Below the pieces are notes generated by a model. That model searched no databases. It had not been told where the DNA came from and worked only from the letters and a program-made list of their open reading frames with translations. 64,000 nt of DNA from Pseudomonadota bacterium (lineage in GTDB: Bacteria; Pseudomonadota; Gammaproteobacteria; Steroidobacterales; Steroidobacteraceae): the NCBI GenBank assembly GCA_023417315.1, contig JAEZFW010000013.1, positions 1 through 64,000 on the forward strand, in the 5' to 3' direction. Both the position numbers and the translations under genes were made by a program. Shown here one piece after another: positions 1 through 6,750 of this stretch (within the stretch, counting starts at the first letter, position 1; every line of letters starts with the position of its first letter).

Positions 1-147
1 CTCCCTAACCCTCCCCCGCTTCGCAAGGGAGGGAACATGGGACGAGAGGCGCCCCGCGCTAGTTTTCCCCGGACAGCAATGCGCCTTCGCCGGGATGACG
101 GCTGGAGGGTCAATACAGTTTATCTGCTCGCCGTTCCAAACGGTCGT
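1..147. other. Gene-free left edge with degenerate repeat remnants
   Basis: No credible gene is seen here. The first ~35 bases resemble a worn piece of the CCCTCACCCGCCGCTTCG repeat found intact at 3115 and 16876. Bases around 85-105 (GCCTTCGCCGGGATGACGG) resemble the CTCGCCTTCGCGAGG hairpin family seen near 6630 and 9175. Both matches are partial. Confidence 0.4.
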
Positions 148-423
148 TCATCCCTCGCGCGCGAAACGCACACGCGAGCGCTCGCGAGCTTTCTCGGCCT
201 CGATCTCGCGATAGCGAGGCGCCGCGTTCGTGACTAGAGTGACCATCAACCTGCGCGCGCACGCAGTGACTTCATCGACTGCGCGATTGAAGGCCTCCTC
301 GTTTGCCTTCGACGGTTTGGTGAAGCCACTCAGCTTGCGCACGAACTGCAGCGAGGCTGCGCGGATTTCTTCGTCCGTTGCAGGCGGATCGAAGTTGAAG
401 AGGGTCTTGATGTTGCGACACAT
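148..423 (-). CDS. DUF2277 family small protein
   Basis: A 91-residue protein that opens MCRNIKTLFNFDPPAT and carries FVRKLSGFTKPSKAN, the signature of the DUF2277 family of bacterial proteins of unknown function. The length is normal for that family. The C-terminus is basic and rich in Arg and Glu. The ATG at 423 has no clear Shine-Dalgarno sequence; the expected ribosome-binding and promoter region is instead an 11-copy 7-bp tandem repeat that begins about ten bases upstream of the start codon. No operon partner lies close on the same strand. The family assignment is firm from the N-terminal motif, but the function is unknown. Confidence 0.85.
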   Translation of the reverse strand: MCRNIKTLFNFDPPATDEEIRAASLQFVRKLSGFTKPSKANEEAFNRAVDEVTACARRLMVTLVTNAAPRYREIEAEKARERSRVRFAREG

Positions 424-433
424 GGCACTAGAA

Positions 434-510
434 GCGGTTAGCGGTTAGCGGTTAGCGGTTAGCGGTTAGCGGTTAGCGGTTAGCGGTTAGCGGTTAGCGG
501 TTAGCGGTTA
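434..510. repeat. Perfect 11-copy heptamer tandem repeat (GCGGTTA)
   Basis: Eleven uninterrupted copies of GCGGTTA occupy exactly 77 bases, ending at the G of GTCGGAG. The array starts 10 bases upstream of the DUF2277 start codon, so it replaces the normal promoter and ribosome-binding region. It also forms the left arm of an inverted repeat whose short right arm (CTAACCGCTATCCGC) is at 608-622. Confidence 0.97.
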
Positions 511-622
511 GTCGGAGTTTGAACCGAGCTTGTGCTCACAGTCGAGCACCAGAGGTCGGCCCGCAGTAGAGGCGCAGTGCGTTCGAGTCGGGGAGGTACG
601 CATCTCACTAACCGCTATCCGC
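434..622. repeat. Intergenic palindrome with heptamer arm (element E1)
   Basis: The left arm is the GCGGTTA array; the right arm at 608-622 is its partial reverse complement. The ~97-base core begins GTCGGAG at the arm junction. The architecture matches the other palindromes of this window, but here one arm is far longer than the other. Confidence 0.6.
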
Positions 623-632
623 TTCGAATCCC

Positions 633-1088
633 TCAGAGCTTTGCCACTCGCGCCGACCCGTCGGAGCGCGTGTAAACACGAACTTTCTCGCCCGCGGTGA
701 ACGTCTGATCTGCTGGCTGCACGATGGCGATCTGCTCCACGCCGTTCTCGATATCGACGAGAATCTCGTAGGCCTTTTTCTGCGTTGCAGCTTTCTCAGC
801 TTTCTGACCTGCGATAGCACCAGCCACACCTGCGATGGCGCCGGCGATGTCCGCTCCGCTTCCGCCGCCCACTGCGTGTCCGAGCGAATACCCGATGAGT
901 CCGCCGCCTACCGTGCCGATGACGGAGTCGTCGCCCTCGATCGTCGCATCTCGGACTTCCAGGACTGTCGCGTCTTGAACCACCCAGGGGCGACCCGCGT
1001 CCGATCTCGAATACATGGTTGCTGTGGAGCTCGCGCAGCCAGCAAGCCAGATCATGATTGCCGCCGAACAGAACAGCTGTGCACGCAT
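633..1088 (-). CDS. Glycine-zipper outer-membrane lipoprotein (SlyB/Pcp-like)
   Basis: A 151-residue lipoprotein. I place the start at the ATG at 1088, which has a GGGAG ribosome-binding site just upstream; the reading frame extends further upstream without support. The N-terminus MRAQLFCSAA is followed by a hydrophobic stretch and a lipobox L-A-G-C with the lipidated Cys at residue 18. A Gly/Ala-rich glycine-zipper segment follows (about residues 62-92: GTVGGGLIGYSLGHAVGGG, then AGAIAG repeats), and a small beta-rich C-terminal part after that. Family members such as SlyB and Pcp sit in the outer membrane and influence its stability. The gene appears to be monocistronic. Confidence 0.82.
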   Translation of the reverse strand: MRAQLFCSAAIMIWLAGCASSTATMYSRSDAGRPWVVQDATVLEVRDATIEGDDSVIGTVGGGLIGYSLGHAVGGGSGADIAGAIAGVAGAIAGQKAEKAATQKKAYEILVDIENGVEQIAIVQPADQTFTAGEKVRVYTRSDGSARVAKL

Positions 1089-1199
1089 GGCATCTCCCTC
1101 GCTTCGGGGAACGAACTCGAGAGAGTGTGAGCCTAGCAAGCTGAATGGCAGAAGAACGCGATCATCAAGGCCGGATAGGTTAGTGCGGCTCGAGGCCGA

Positions 1200-1571
1200 T
1201 CACTCGGTGACGGCAGGCAATCCGTTGCCCGGGAAAAACAACTTCACCGGCCGAATCTCGAAAGTTGTGCCGACTGTCGGCATCTTGCGAGCAATATCGA
1301 TTGCCTCCTGCTCGGACTGGCAGTCGACCACATAAAAGCCGAGCAGCTGCTCCTTGGTCTCCGCGAACGGCCCATCCACAACGACATCGTCAGCCGATCG
1401 ATATTGTTTTGCGGTGCGTGAAGGAGCGAGCCGCGCGACCGGCCCCATCTTGTTCTGAGCGATGAGTTGCTCGTGCAACTCGAGATGCTTCGCAACATGC
1501 GCGGCATCTTGCTCGGGCGTCATCGCGTTTACGATCACTTCGGGCACGTAGATTAGGATTGAGTACAGCAT
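1200..1571 (-). CDS. YCII-related (DGPF) domain protein
   Basis: A 123-residue protein starting at the ATG at 1571 (MLYSILIYVPE). The longer upstream reading frame lacks family similarity. The sequence contains VVVDGPFAETKEQLLGFYVV, the DGPF motif of the YCII-related family, followed by an E-A-I-D-I-A-R-K-M-P helix and the EIRPV strand seen in most members. Such proteins are small ferredoxin-like folds, often encoded beside ECF sigma factors; no sigma factor is adjacent here. The enzymatic role is unknown. The gene is divergent from the nucleosidase gene that starts near 1709. Confidence 0.85.
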   Translation of the reverse strand: MLYSILIYVPEVIVNAMTPEQDAAHVAKHLELHEQLIAQNKMGPVARLAPSRTAKQYRSADDVVVDGPFAETKEQLLGFYVVDCQSEQEAIDIARKMPTVGTTFEIRPVKLFFPGNGLPAVTE

Positions 1572-1708
1572 GGTTCGCTCATTGCTCCAATGAAGGCGCA
1601 TGAGAGTACTCATTCGCGAGGGCTGGTCAAACCTCACTTGGGTTCTGCGCGGAGCTATGATGTCGACCGCAGGCCGCCCCCGCCAGCCTAGACATTTCCC
1701 GCTCACGG

Positions 1709-2311
1709 ATGCGATCTTCAATGCTGCTGCCCGAACCGCTCGTCGTCATCGCCCTGCCAATCGAGAGCCAAGATGTGTTCGAGCGTGCTCGTATTCCGGT
1801 GCTCTACTCTGGAGTCGGTAAGATCAACGCGGCCTGGGCACTCACACGGAAGTTGGCTGAGTATCGACATCGAGGGCAGCCGCTCCCGCGGGTGATCAAC
1901 TTCGGAACGAGCGGCAGCCGCCGCCTTCCCACGCACTCGCTCGTGGGGTGCACGTCGTTCGTGCAACATGACATGGATGTATCCGGCCTGGGCTTCGCTC
2001 AAGGCACGACACCGTTCGATGAAATCCCCTCCCGCATCGAATTTCCGTCCGTGTTCTCGGACCTGCCTAACGTGACCTGCGGCAGCGGCGATTGCTTCGT
2101 GACTGGCACTCCAGGTATCGAATGCGATGTCCTCGACATGGAAGCATACGCGCTCGCAAAGGTCTGCAAGTTGGAAGGCGCGCCGTTCGGGTGCGTCAAA
2201 TACGTCACCGACGGCGCGGATCACGCCGCCGCGGAAGACTGGCAGAAGAATCTGCATAGGGCGGCGGAACTGTTCCTGCGTTGCTACCAACGGTTGCTGG
2301 CGACAGCGTGA
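1709..2311 (+). CDS. MTA/SAH nucleosidase-like phosphorylase-fold protein
   Basis: A 200-residue member of the PNP/UDP nucleosidase superfamily, most like 5'-methylthioadenosine/S-adenosylhomocysteine nucleosidase, which would release adenine from MTA or SAH. Visible family features are an N-terminal VVIALPIESQ strand-turn, the GVGKINAA nucleotide-binding turn, SGDCFV (SGDQFV in typical enzymes), DMEAYALAKVC supplying the purine/ribose-binding Glu, and VKYVTDGAD with the catalytic Asp. It is shorter than the usual ~230 residues. The start could also be the ATG four codons in (1721); neither has a strong ribosome-binding site. The stop codon lies inside the first unit of palindrome E2, and the racemase gene follows on the same strand. 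Confidence 0.8.
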   Translation: MRSSMLLPEPLVVIALPIESQDVFERARIPVLYSGVGKINAAWALTRKLAEYRHRGQPLPRVINFGTSGSRRLPTHSLVGCTSFVQHDMDVSGLGFAQGTTPFDEIPSRIEFPSVFSDLPNVTCGSGDCFVTGTPGIECDVLDMEAYALAKVCKLEGAPFGCVKYVTDGADHAAAEDWQKNLHRAAELFLRCYQRLLATA

Positions 2312-2417
2312 CGAAGGTGACGGAAGTGATATAAGTGACGTAGGCCAGAGCAGCCGTTTGCGCGCCACCTTCTGACCTACCATCACTGCTACCACCTTCG
2401 TCACTTCCATCACTTCC
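2308..2417. repeat. Intergenic palindrome with GTGACGnAG arms (element E2)
   Basis: The left arm (2308-2343) is made of 9-base GTGACGAAG/GTGACGGAA-like units and the right arm (about 2378-2417) of their complements. The core starts CCAGA and ends TCTGA. The element begins inside the nucleosidase stop codon and ends four bases before the racemase ATG, so it fills the whole gap between the two genes. Confidence 0.8.
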
Positions 2418-2420
2418 TAT

Positions 2421-3110
2421 ATGTCCCTCCACATAGGCATCGTCGCCTGCTCCGCTGAAGGTGCGGCGTTGTGTTATCGGACCGTCTGCGTCGAAGGCGC
2501 GCGCTATATGGGCACGCACGCGCATCCGGAAGTCTCGCTGCATTCTTTCTCATTGGCCCAGTACATGGAATGCATCTATCGAAACGACTGGCAGGCAGTC
2601 GGCGAGCTGATGTTGGCATCGGCCGAGAAGCTCGCGCGTAACGGCGCGGAGCTCTTGATCTGTCCGGACAATACTGTGCATCAGGCGTTGCCGTACATCG
2701 AAGCGCGCTCGCCCGTTCCTTGGTTGCATATCGCCGAAGTCGTGGCGGAGAGCGCGGCCGCTCGCGGGTTCAAGAGGATCGGATTGACCGGCACGCGCTG
2801 GCTCGTCGAGAGCGATATCTATCCTTCGAAGCTCGGAGCACTCGGACTCGACTTCGTGCGGCCTAACGACCAGGAACGTGAGGCGATCAATCGCATCATC
2901 ATGGATGAGCTCGTGAATAGCGTGTTCAAACCCGAGTCGGTCTCCTACTTCCAAGGCGTCATCGAACATCTGAAAGCACAAGCATGCGACGCGGTCGTGC
3001 TCGGATGCACGGAGATCCCGCTCATCATTTCCGATGCGAACTCGCCCTTGCCAACGTTGGATTCCACACGTTTGCTCGCGCGCGCAGCGCTGAAGCGGGC
3101 GTGTGGGTGA
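2421..3110 (+). CDS. Aspartate/glutamate racemase family protein
   Basis: A 229-residue protein of the Asp/Glu racemase superfamily, probably interconverting amino-acid stereoisomers without a cofactor. The N-terminus MSLHIGIVACSAEGAALCYR is typical of the subgroup. Two half-sites are visible: LLICPDNTVHQAL in the first lobe and VVLGCTEIPLII in the second, with the catalytic Cys of the GCTE motif. In the first lobe a Thr may stand in for the second catalytic Cys, as in some one-cysteine racemases; this is inference. The ATG directly follows palindrome E2 and no classical ribosome-binding site is seen. The substrate cannot be told from sequence. Confidence 0.83.
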   Translation: MSLHIGIVACSAEGAALCYRTVCVEGARYMGTHAHPEVSLHSFSLAQYMECIYRNDWQAVGELMLASAEKLARNGAELLICPDNTVHQALPYIEARSPVPWLHIAEVVAESAAARGFKRIGLTGTRWLVESDIYPSKLGALGLDFVRPNDQEREAINRIIMDELVNSVFKPESVSYFQGVIEHLKAQACDAVVLGCTEIPLIISDANSPLPTLDSTRLLARAALKRACG

Positions 3111-3114
3111 AGAA

Positions 3115-3377
3115 CCCTCACCCGCCGCTTCGCTGACGACCTCTCCCTAGAGAGAGAGGCGAACGTCCCTTCTCCCTCGAGGGAGAAGGTTAGGATGAGG
3201 GAGCCCTCACCCGCCGCTCCGCTGGCGACCTCTCCCTAGAGGGAGAGGCGAACGTCCCTTCTCCCTCGAGGGAGAAGGTTAGGATGAGGGGCCCTCACCC
3301 GCCGCTTCGCTGACGACCTCTCCCATAGGGAGAGGCGAACGTCCCTTCTCCCTCGAGGGAGAAGGTTAGGATGAGGG
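3115..3377. repeat. Three tandem copies of the CCCTCACCC...GGATGAGGG repeat
   Basis: Three near-identical 86-87 bp units occupy 3115-3201, 3204-3290 and 3292-3377, separated by one or two bases. Each starts CCCTCACCCGCCGCT and ends GGTTAGGATGAGGG, so the ends are inverted (CCCTCA/TGAGGG). Each carries two inner hairpins, CTCTCCC-TAGA-GGGAGAG and CTTCTCCCTCGAGGGAGAAG. This resembles REP/REPIN-type elements. Diverged relatives are at 16876-17131 and a fragment at 15225-15270. Confidence 0.93.
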
Positions 3378-3509
3378 AGCATCTTCACTCGCCCCTTCGT
3401 TGGCGAGATCACGCGAGAGCGAGAGGCGATCGATTTCTAGATGGAACTTCCGCGGCGCTGAGACTCTTCGGTAGGAGTTCTGTGCCAGTCCTCAGCGCAA
3501 GGTCCCCCT

Positions 3510-4376
3510 ATGCTTCACGAACACCAGTACCCGAAACCGCCGTTTCCGCATCAGCCGCAGTCGCTTCCGGGCTCGAGCGAGCAGATGGATCCGAAGCCTG
3601 ATTACGGCGAGGACACGTATGAGGGCTCAGGTCGCTTGCTCGATAAGAAGGCAATCATTACAGGCGCAGATTCTGGCATCGGCCGCGCCGTCGCGCTGGC
3701 CTTCGCGCGCGAGGGCGCCGATGTCGTCGTGAGCTACTTGAGCGAGCATGAAGATGCGAAAGAAACCAAGCGCCTCGTCGAAGACGCCGGCCGCAAGTGC
3801 ATCCTCGTGCCTGGAGATATCTCGAAGGCCGAGCACTGCAGAGAGCTGGTGAAGAAAGCCGTCGAGGCGTTCTCGCGCATCGACATCCTCGTGAACAACG
3901 CCGCGCATCAGTTGGCGTTCGAGTCGATCGAAGAGATCTCAGACGAAGAGTGGGACAAGACGTTCGCGACGAACATCTCCTCGATGTTCTACATCACGAA
4001 GGCCGCCGTGCCGCACATGCGCGCGGGCAGCAGCATCATCAATACGGCCTCCATCAATTCGGATACGCCGAATCCGCAGCTCCTCGCGTATGCCACGACT
4101 AAGGGCGCGATTCAGAATTTCACTGCGGGCCTCGCGCAGATGCTCGCGGAGAAAGGGATTCGCGCGAACACTGTTGCGCCAGGCCCTGTGTGGACGCCGC
4201 TCATTCCAGCCTCGTTGCCTTCGGAGAAAGTGCAACACTTCGGCGAGCAAGTGCCAATGAAACGCCCTGCCCAGCCATGCGAGCTCGCACCGATCTACGT
4301 CATGCTCGCAAGCACCGAGTCGAGCTACGTTTCGGGCGCGACGGTGGCGGTCACAGGCGGCAAACCCATCTTGTGA
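3510..4376 (+). CDS. SDR-family oxidoreductase (YghA/GSP39-like)
   Basis: A 288-residue short-chain dehydrogenase/reductase. The Pro/Gln-rich N-terminal extension (about residues 1-42) ahead of the Rossmann fold is typical of the YghA/general stress protein 39 subgroup, whose members reduce aldehydes with NADPH. Visible motifs are TGADSGIG for cofactor binding, NNAA after strand 4, the catalytic Ser in NTASINS, Tyr-x3-Lys in YATTKGA, and the APGPVWTPL loop. The C-terminus VSGATVAVTGGKPIL is characteristic. The exact substrate is not determined by sequence. The gene stands alone, preceded by the triple repeat array. Confidence 0.9.
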   Translation: MLHEHQYPKPPFPHQPQSLPGSSEQMDPKPDYGEDTYEGSGRLLDKKAIITGADSGIGRAVALAFAREGADVVVSYLSEHEDAKETKRLVEDAGRKCILVPGDISKAEHCRELVKKAVEAFSRIDILVNNAAHQLAFESIEEISDEEWDKTFATNISSMFYITKAAVPHMRAGSSIINTASINSDTPNPQLLAYATTKGAIQNFTAGLAQMLAEKGIRANTVAPGPVWTPLIPASLPSEKVQHFGEQVPMKRPAQPCELAPIYVMLASTESSYVSGATVAVTGGKPIL

Positions 4377-4482
4377 GTCGATCTCTAGAGCGACGTCTTG
4401 GGCGGGTTGATCACGATCGGGATTCCACTATCGGGAAGGCTCGATTGCACCCGCCAATCGTGGATGTGTCCGGCGCCGCAGC

Positions 4483-4902
4483 TCATTGATTTTGAATCGA
4501 GCGCAGATAGGCGATGAGTCGATCGATCGTCGCATCCACTCGCGCGCGAGCGTCCGCGTCGTTCGCATCTGAGCTATCGTAGAACTGCCAGCCCCACACG
4601 GGCATGTCGCGGGCACCGTGTGCCGGGCGATCCCATCGTCCGTCGATCTTTCGGCGCACGTCGTCGGTTGGGAACTCGCCACCAGCTCGCGCGGCAATCC
4701 GCGTGAGATCGGGGACACCGGTTTTTATCAGTGGCGCCACCGGCCCATCGCCTTTGCCTAACGCGCCGTGACAGCTCGCGCAGAGTTGCTCGAACATTTC
4801 AGGTCCTGAGAGCTCCGCGATCGGACGCTCCACGGTTTGCGTGCTCGTGCAGGCGCAGGTCGCAAGGACAGTCGCTCCGATGATCAAAAGTCGCATCTTC
4901 AT
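4483..4902 (-). CDS. Monohaem class I cytochrome c
   Basis: A 139-residue exported c-type cytochrome. The N-terminus MKMRLLIIGATVLATCAC is a signal sequence and could be a lipoprotein signal, with a Cys after a short hydrophobic run. Haem attachment is by CASCH (about residues 41-45) and the distal Met is probably in RDMPVWGW. The region between carries GPVAPLIKTGVPDLTRIA, typical of cytochrome c_L/cbb3-type small domains. It acts as a periplasmic or membrane-anchored electron carrier; its partner is not encoded nearby. The start is supported by a strong GGAGG ribosome-binding site just upstream of 4902. Confidence 0.85.
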   Translation of the reverse strand: MKMRLLIIGATVLATCACTSTQTVERPIAELSGPEMFEQLCASCHGALGKGDGPVAPLIKTGVPDLTRIAARAGGEFPTDDVRRKIDGRWDRPAHGARDMPVWGWQFYDSSDANDADARARVDATIDRLIAYLRSIQNQ

Positions 4903-5006
4903 CGCCCCTCCTCCTCGATATGCCTACAGTTTAGAGTGACATGCGGAAGCGAGGCCGCCACTCGCGGGAGATCCCGACTCAGCTAAGTACAAGGCCACAG
5001 AGAGGT

Positions 5007-5882
5007 CTACTTGCCTGCTTGTCGCACCGGCAGCGGGACGTTGCACACGTCGATGCGGCCAGCGGGCAGCTTGTACCATTCGTCCCGTCGATTGCGCCTC
5101 GATTCGACCAAGGCTTCGAATGTCGGCGTATCCGTTCGCAAGAGCTCGAGTGATGTTCGCTCGTCAGCAGGTACATCGGCCGCCAGGCGAACCTGCTGTA
5201 TCGGCACGGTGGCCTCCCCCTTCTCATAGAAGCCGAGTGATGCCTTTCCGCGTGGAAGCGATGACAACAACTCCATTCCTTGCACGACACGGCCGACGAC
5301 TGTGATGTTGCGATCGAGCTGCCGAGGGGCGTGCCCGATCACGACATAGAGCTCGGTGCCGCCGGCACTGTCTGGAGCATTGTCGCGACCGACGCCGACA
5401 ACGCCGTAACAGTGTGTAAGCCACGCGATCTCGTTCGCGCGGTCGCGCGCTGCGGGGAAGCCAGATACAAATCCGACTTCGGGCGCGTACGTATCCGGAT
5501 CCGGCAGCGGGGTAAATGCGACGCCCTCCAACGCGCGCGTGAACTCTCCTGCGAGCGTCTTCTTTGCCGAACCCAGCGATTTCTTCCCCGACGGATCGCC
5601 CCATTGCGCGACGAAATTGTCTTGCACGCGCATGATGGCGAGCCCATCGAAGTAGCGCTCCCGAACGAGCGTGCGGATGTTCTCGACGTGGCGAGGCGCG
5701 AACTCAGACGCGAGCTCGATGATGACGCGTCCGCGCGCAAGCTCCAGGTAGAGCGTGCTCTCGGGGTCGAGCGACCGCCAATCCGACGGCTTGGATGCGT
5801 CGAGAACGTCTTGCATGGTCTGCGCGTGAGCGGACGCGCTGCCGAGTGCCATGTACGCGATGAGTGCGGTGAGATGACGCAT
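5007..5882 (-). CDS. Periplasmic cyclophilin-type peptidyl-prolyl isomerase
   Basis: A 291-residue protein with a cleavable signal peptide (MRHLTALIAYMALGSASAHA, cleavage probably after SAHA). The cyclophilin core covers about residues 40-225: YLELARGRVIIELASEFAPRH, then FDGLAIMRVQDNFVAQWGDPSG for the peptide groove, and GGTELYVVIGHAPRQLDRN near the active site. The ~65-residue C-terminal tail is not part of the canonical fold. The role is folding of exported proteins by cis-trans isomerisation of X-Pro bonds. The core motifs are complete enough to expect activity. Palindrome E3 lies directly upstream of the start codon. Confidence 0.88.
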   Translation of the reverse strand: MRHLTALIAYMALGSASAHAQTMQDVLDASKPSDWRSLDPESTLYLELARGRVIIELASEFAPRHVENIRTLVRERYFDGLAIMRVQDNFVAQWGDPSGKKSLGSAKKTLAGEFTRALEGVAFTPLPDPDTYAPEVGFVSGFPAARDRANEIAWLTHCYGVVGVGRDNAPDSAGGTELYVVIGHAPRQLDRNITVVGRVVQGMELLSSLPRGKASLGFYEKGEATVPIQQVRLAADVPADERTSLELLRTDTPTFEALVESRRNRRDEWYKLPAGRIDVCNVPLPVRQAGK

Positions 5883-5896
5883 GTCCTTACCGTAGA

Positions 5897-5985
5897 GTGA
5901 CGGAGTGACGGAGTGACGAAGTCAGAAGCGCTCCGCGCCCCCCGGCCCCGTCGACACAGCGACACTGTAGCTCGGACTTCGTCAC
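5897..5985. repeat. Intergenic palindrome with GTGACGGAG arms (element E3)
   Basis: The left arm holds two GTGACGGAG units and one GTGACGAAG. The core begins TCAGAAGCGC, and the right arm at 5975-5985 is GACTTCGTCAC. It fills most of the space between the cyclophilin start codon and the end of the broken SRPBCC gene. Confidence 0.75.
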
Positions 5986-6005
5986 TGCCAAGAAACCGCT
6001 AGTGA

Positions 6006-6414
6006 CTACACACGGGCGGGTTGCTCGAAAGCTTTTGCCATCGCGCGCAGCCCCTCTTCGATCATCGCCGTCACCGCGGGCGCGGCGTCGTGCGGCAAGA
6101 GATCTGCGATCCACACGCCGCGCGTGGCGCCCGCCTCCCGCATCGAAGATCTGAAAAGAGGCGCTGTAGTGCGACAGCATCTCCGAACCGACGGCCGCCC
6201 AGGCGACACGGCGTCGATCCTCATCGACCTCGATGATGGCTTCGCGAACGACCATCCCGTTCCCGAACGTAACGATGCGAGCGCCCTGCTCGAGCTTGGT
6301 GTCGACCACGAAGCCCGGTACCAGTCGAGTATGCAACGCACCGATGTCACGCACAGCGTCCCACACGTGGTCGATGCTGGAATTCAGTATCACTTCTCGA
6401 TGGACAGAAGCCAT
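6006..6414 (-). pseudogene. SRPBCC (polyketide cyclase-like) gene with a one-base frameshift
   Basis: Starting at the ATG at 6414 the frame encodes MASVHREVILNSSIDHVWDA and runs as a normal SRPBCC protein to FQIFDAGGG. It then turns into Arg-rich nonsense. The expected C-terminal helix (GVWIADLLPHDAAPAVTAM, then MIEEGLRAMAKAF) is found in the next frame and ends at 6006. Removing one base from the C run at 6130-6132 (a G run on the coding strand) would restore one ~135-residue reading frame. It is therefore either a recently broken gene or a sequencing/assembly error. The family binds hydrophobic ligands in a helix-grip fold. Confidence 0.82.
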
Positions 6415-6624
6415 GCTAGCGCCCTCCGGTGCTCGAACTCGCGCAGGAAGCAACCGACGACAGCATCCTACTCTGGATGGACATCCTCGCGTAGGGGACG
6501 ATCATGCGGCGGCAAAGACCGGGATGAATCCCGCTTCGCAGCCGACGACGAACGAACAGAGACTCACGGCCTCATATCCGTCACCTTCGCGGTGGCGAGG
6601 TGCCTATCCTGAGTAGAGACTAAG

Positions 6625-6750
6625 ATGGATCCTCGCCTTCGCGAGGATGACGAATGATGAGAGAGTCACTGCCCTGCTCATGTCCGTCACCCTCGCGCAG
6701 GCGAGGCCTATCAAGGGTAAGGGCTAACTTGGATCCTCGCCTTTGCGAGT
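6625..6750. repeat. Two CTCGCCTTCGCGAG hairpin repeats
   Basis: TGGATCCTCGCCTTCGCGAGGATGACG near 6625 contains a perfect CCTCGC/GCGAGG hairpin. A second region, about 6684-6750, has CACCCTCGCGCAGGCGAGG followed by a TTGGATCCTCGCCTTTGCGAG copy that overlaps the 3' end of pbpC. The same motif recurs at 9172-9257 and 19168-19203. No gene lies between 6415 and 6723. Confidence 0.8.

Noticed and set aside
434..510. A CRISPR array
   Set aside because: The repeat is seven bases with no spacers and no cas genes nearby. The tandem arrays at 3115 and 16876 also lack spacers.
3115..3377. An insertion sequence
   Set aside because: The units are too short to encode a transposase and none is present in the window. 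A non-autonomous, REPIN-like element is the better description.
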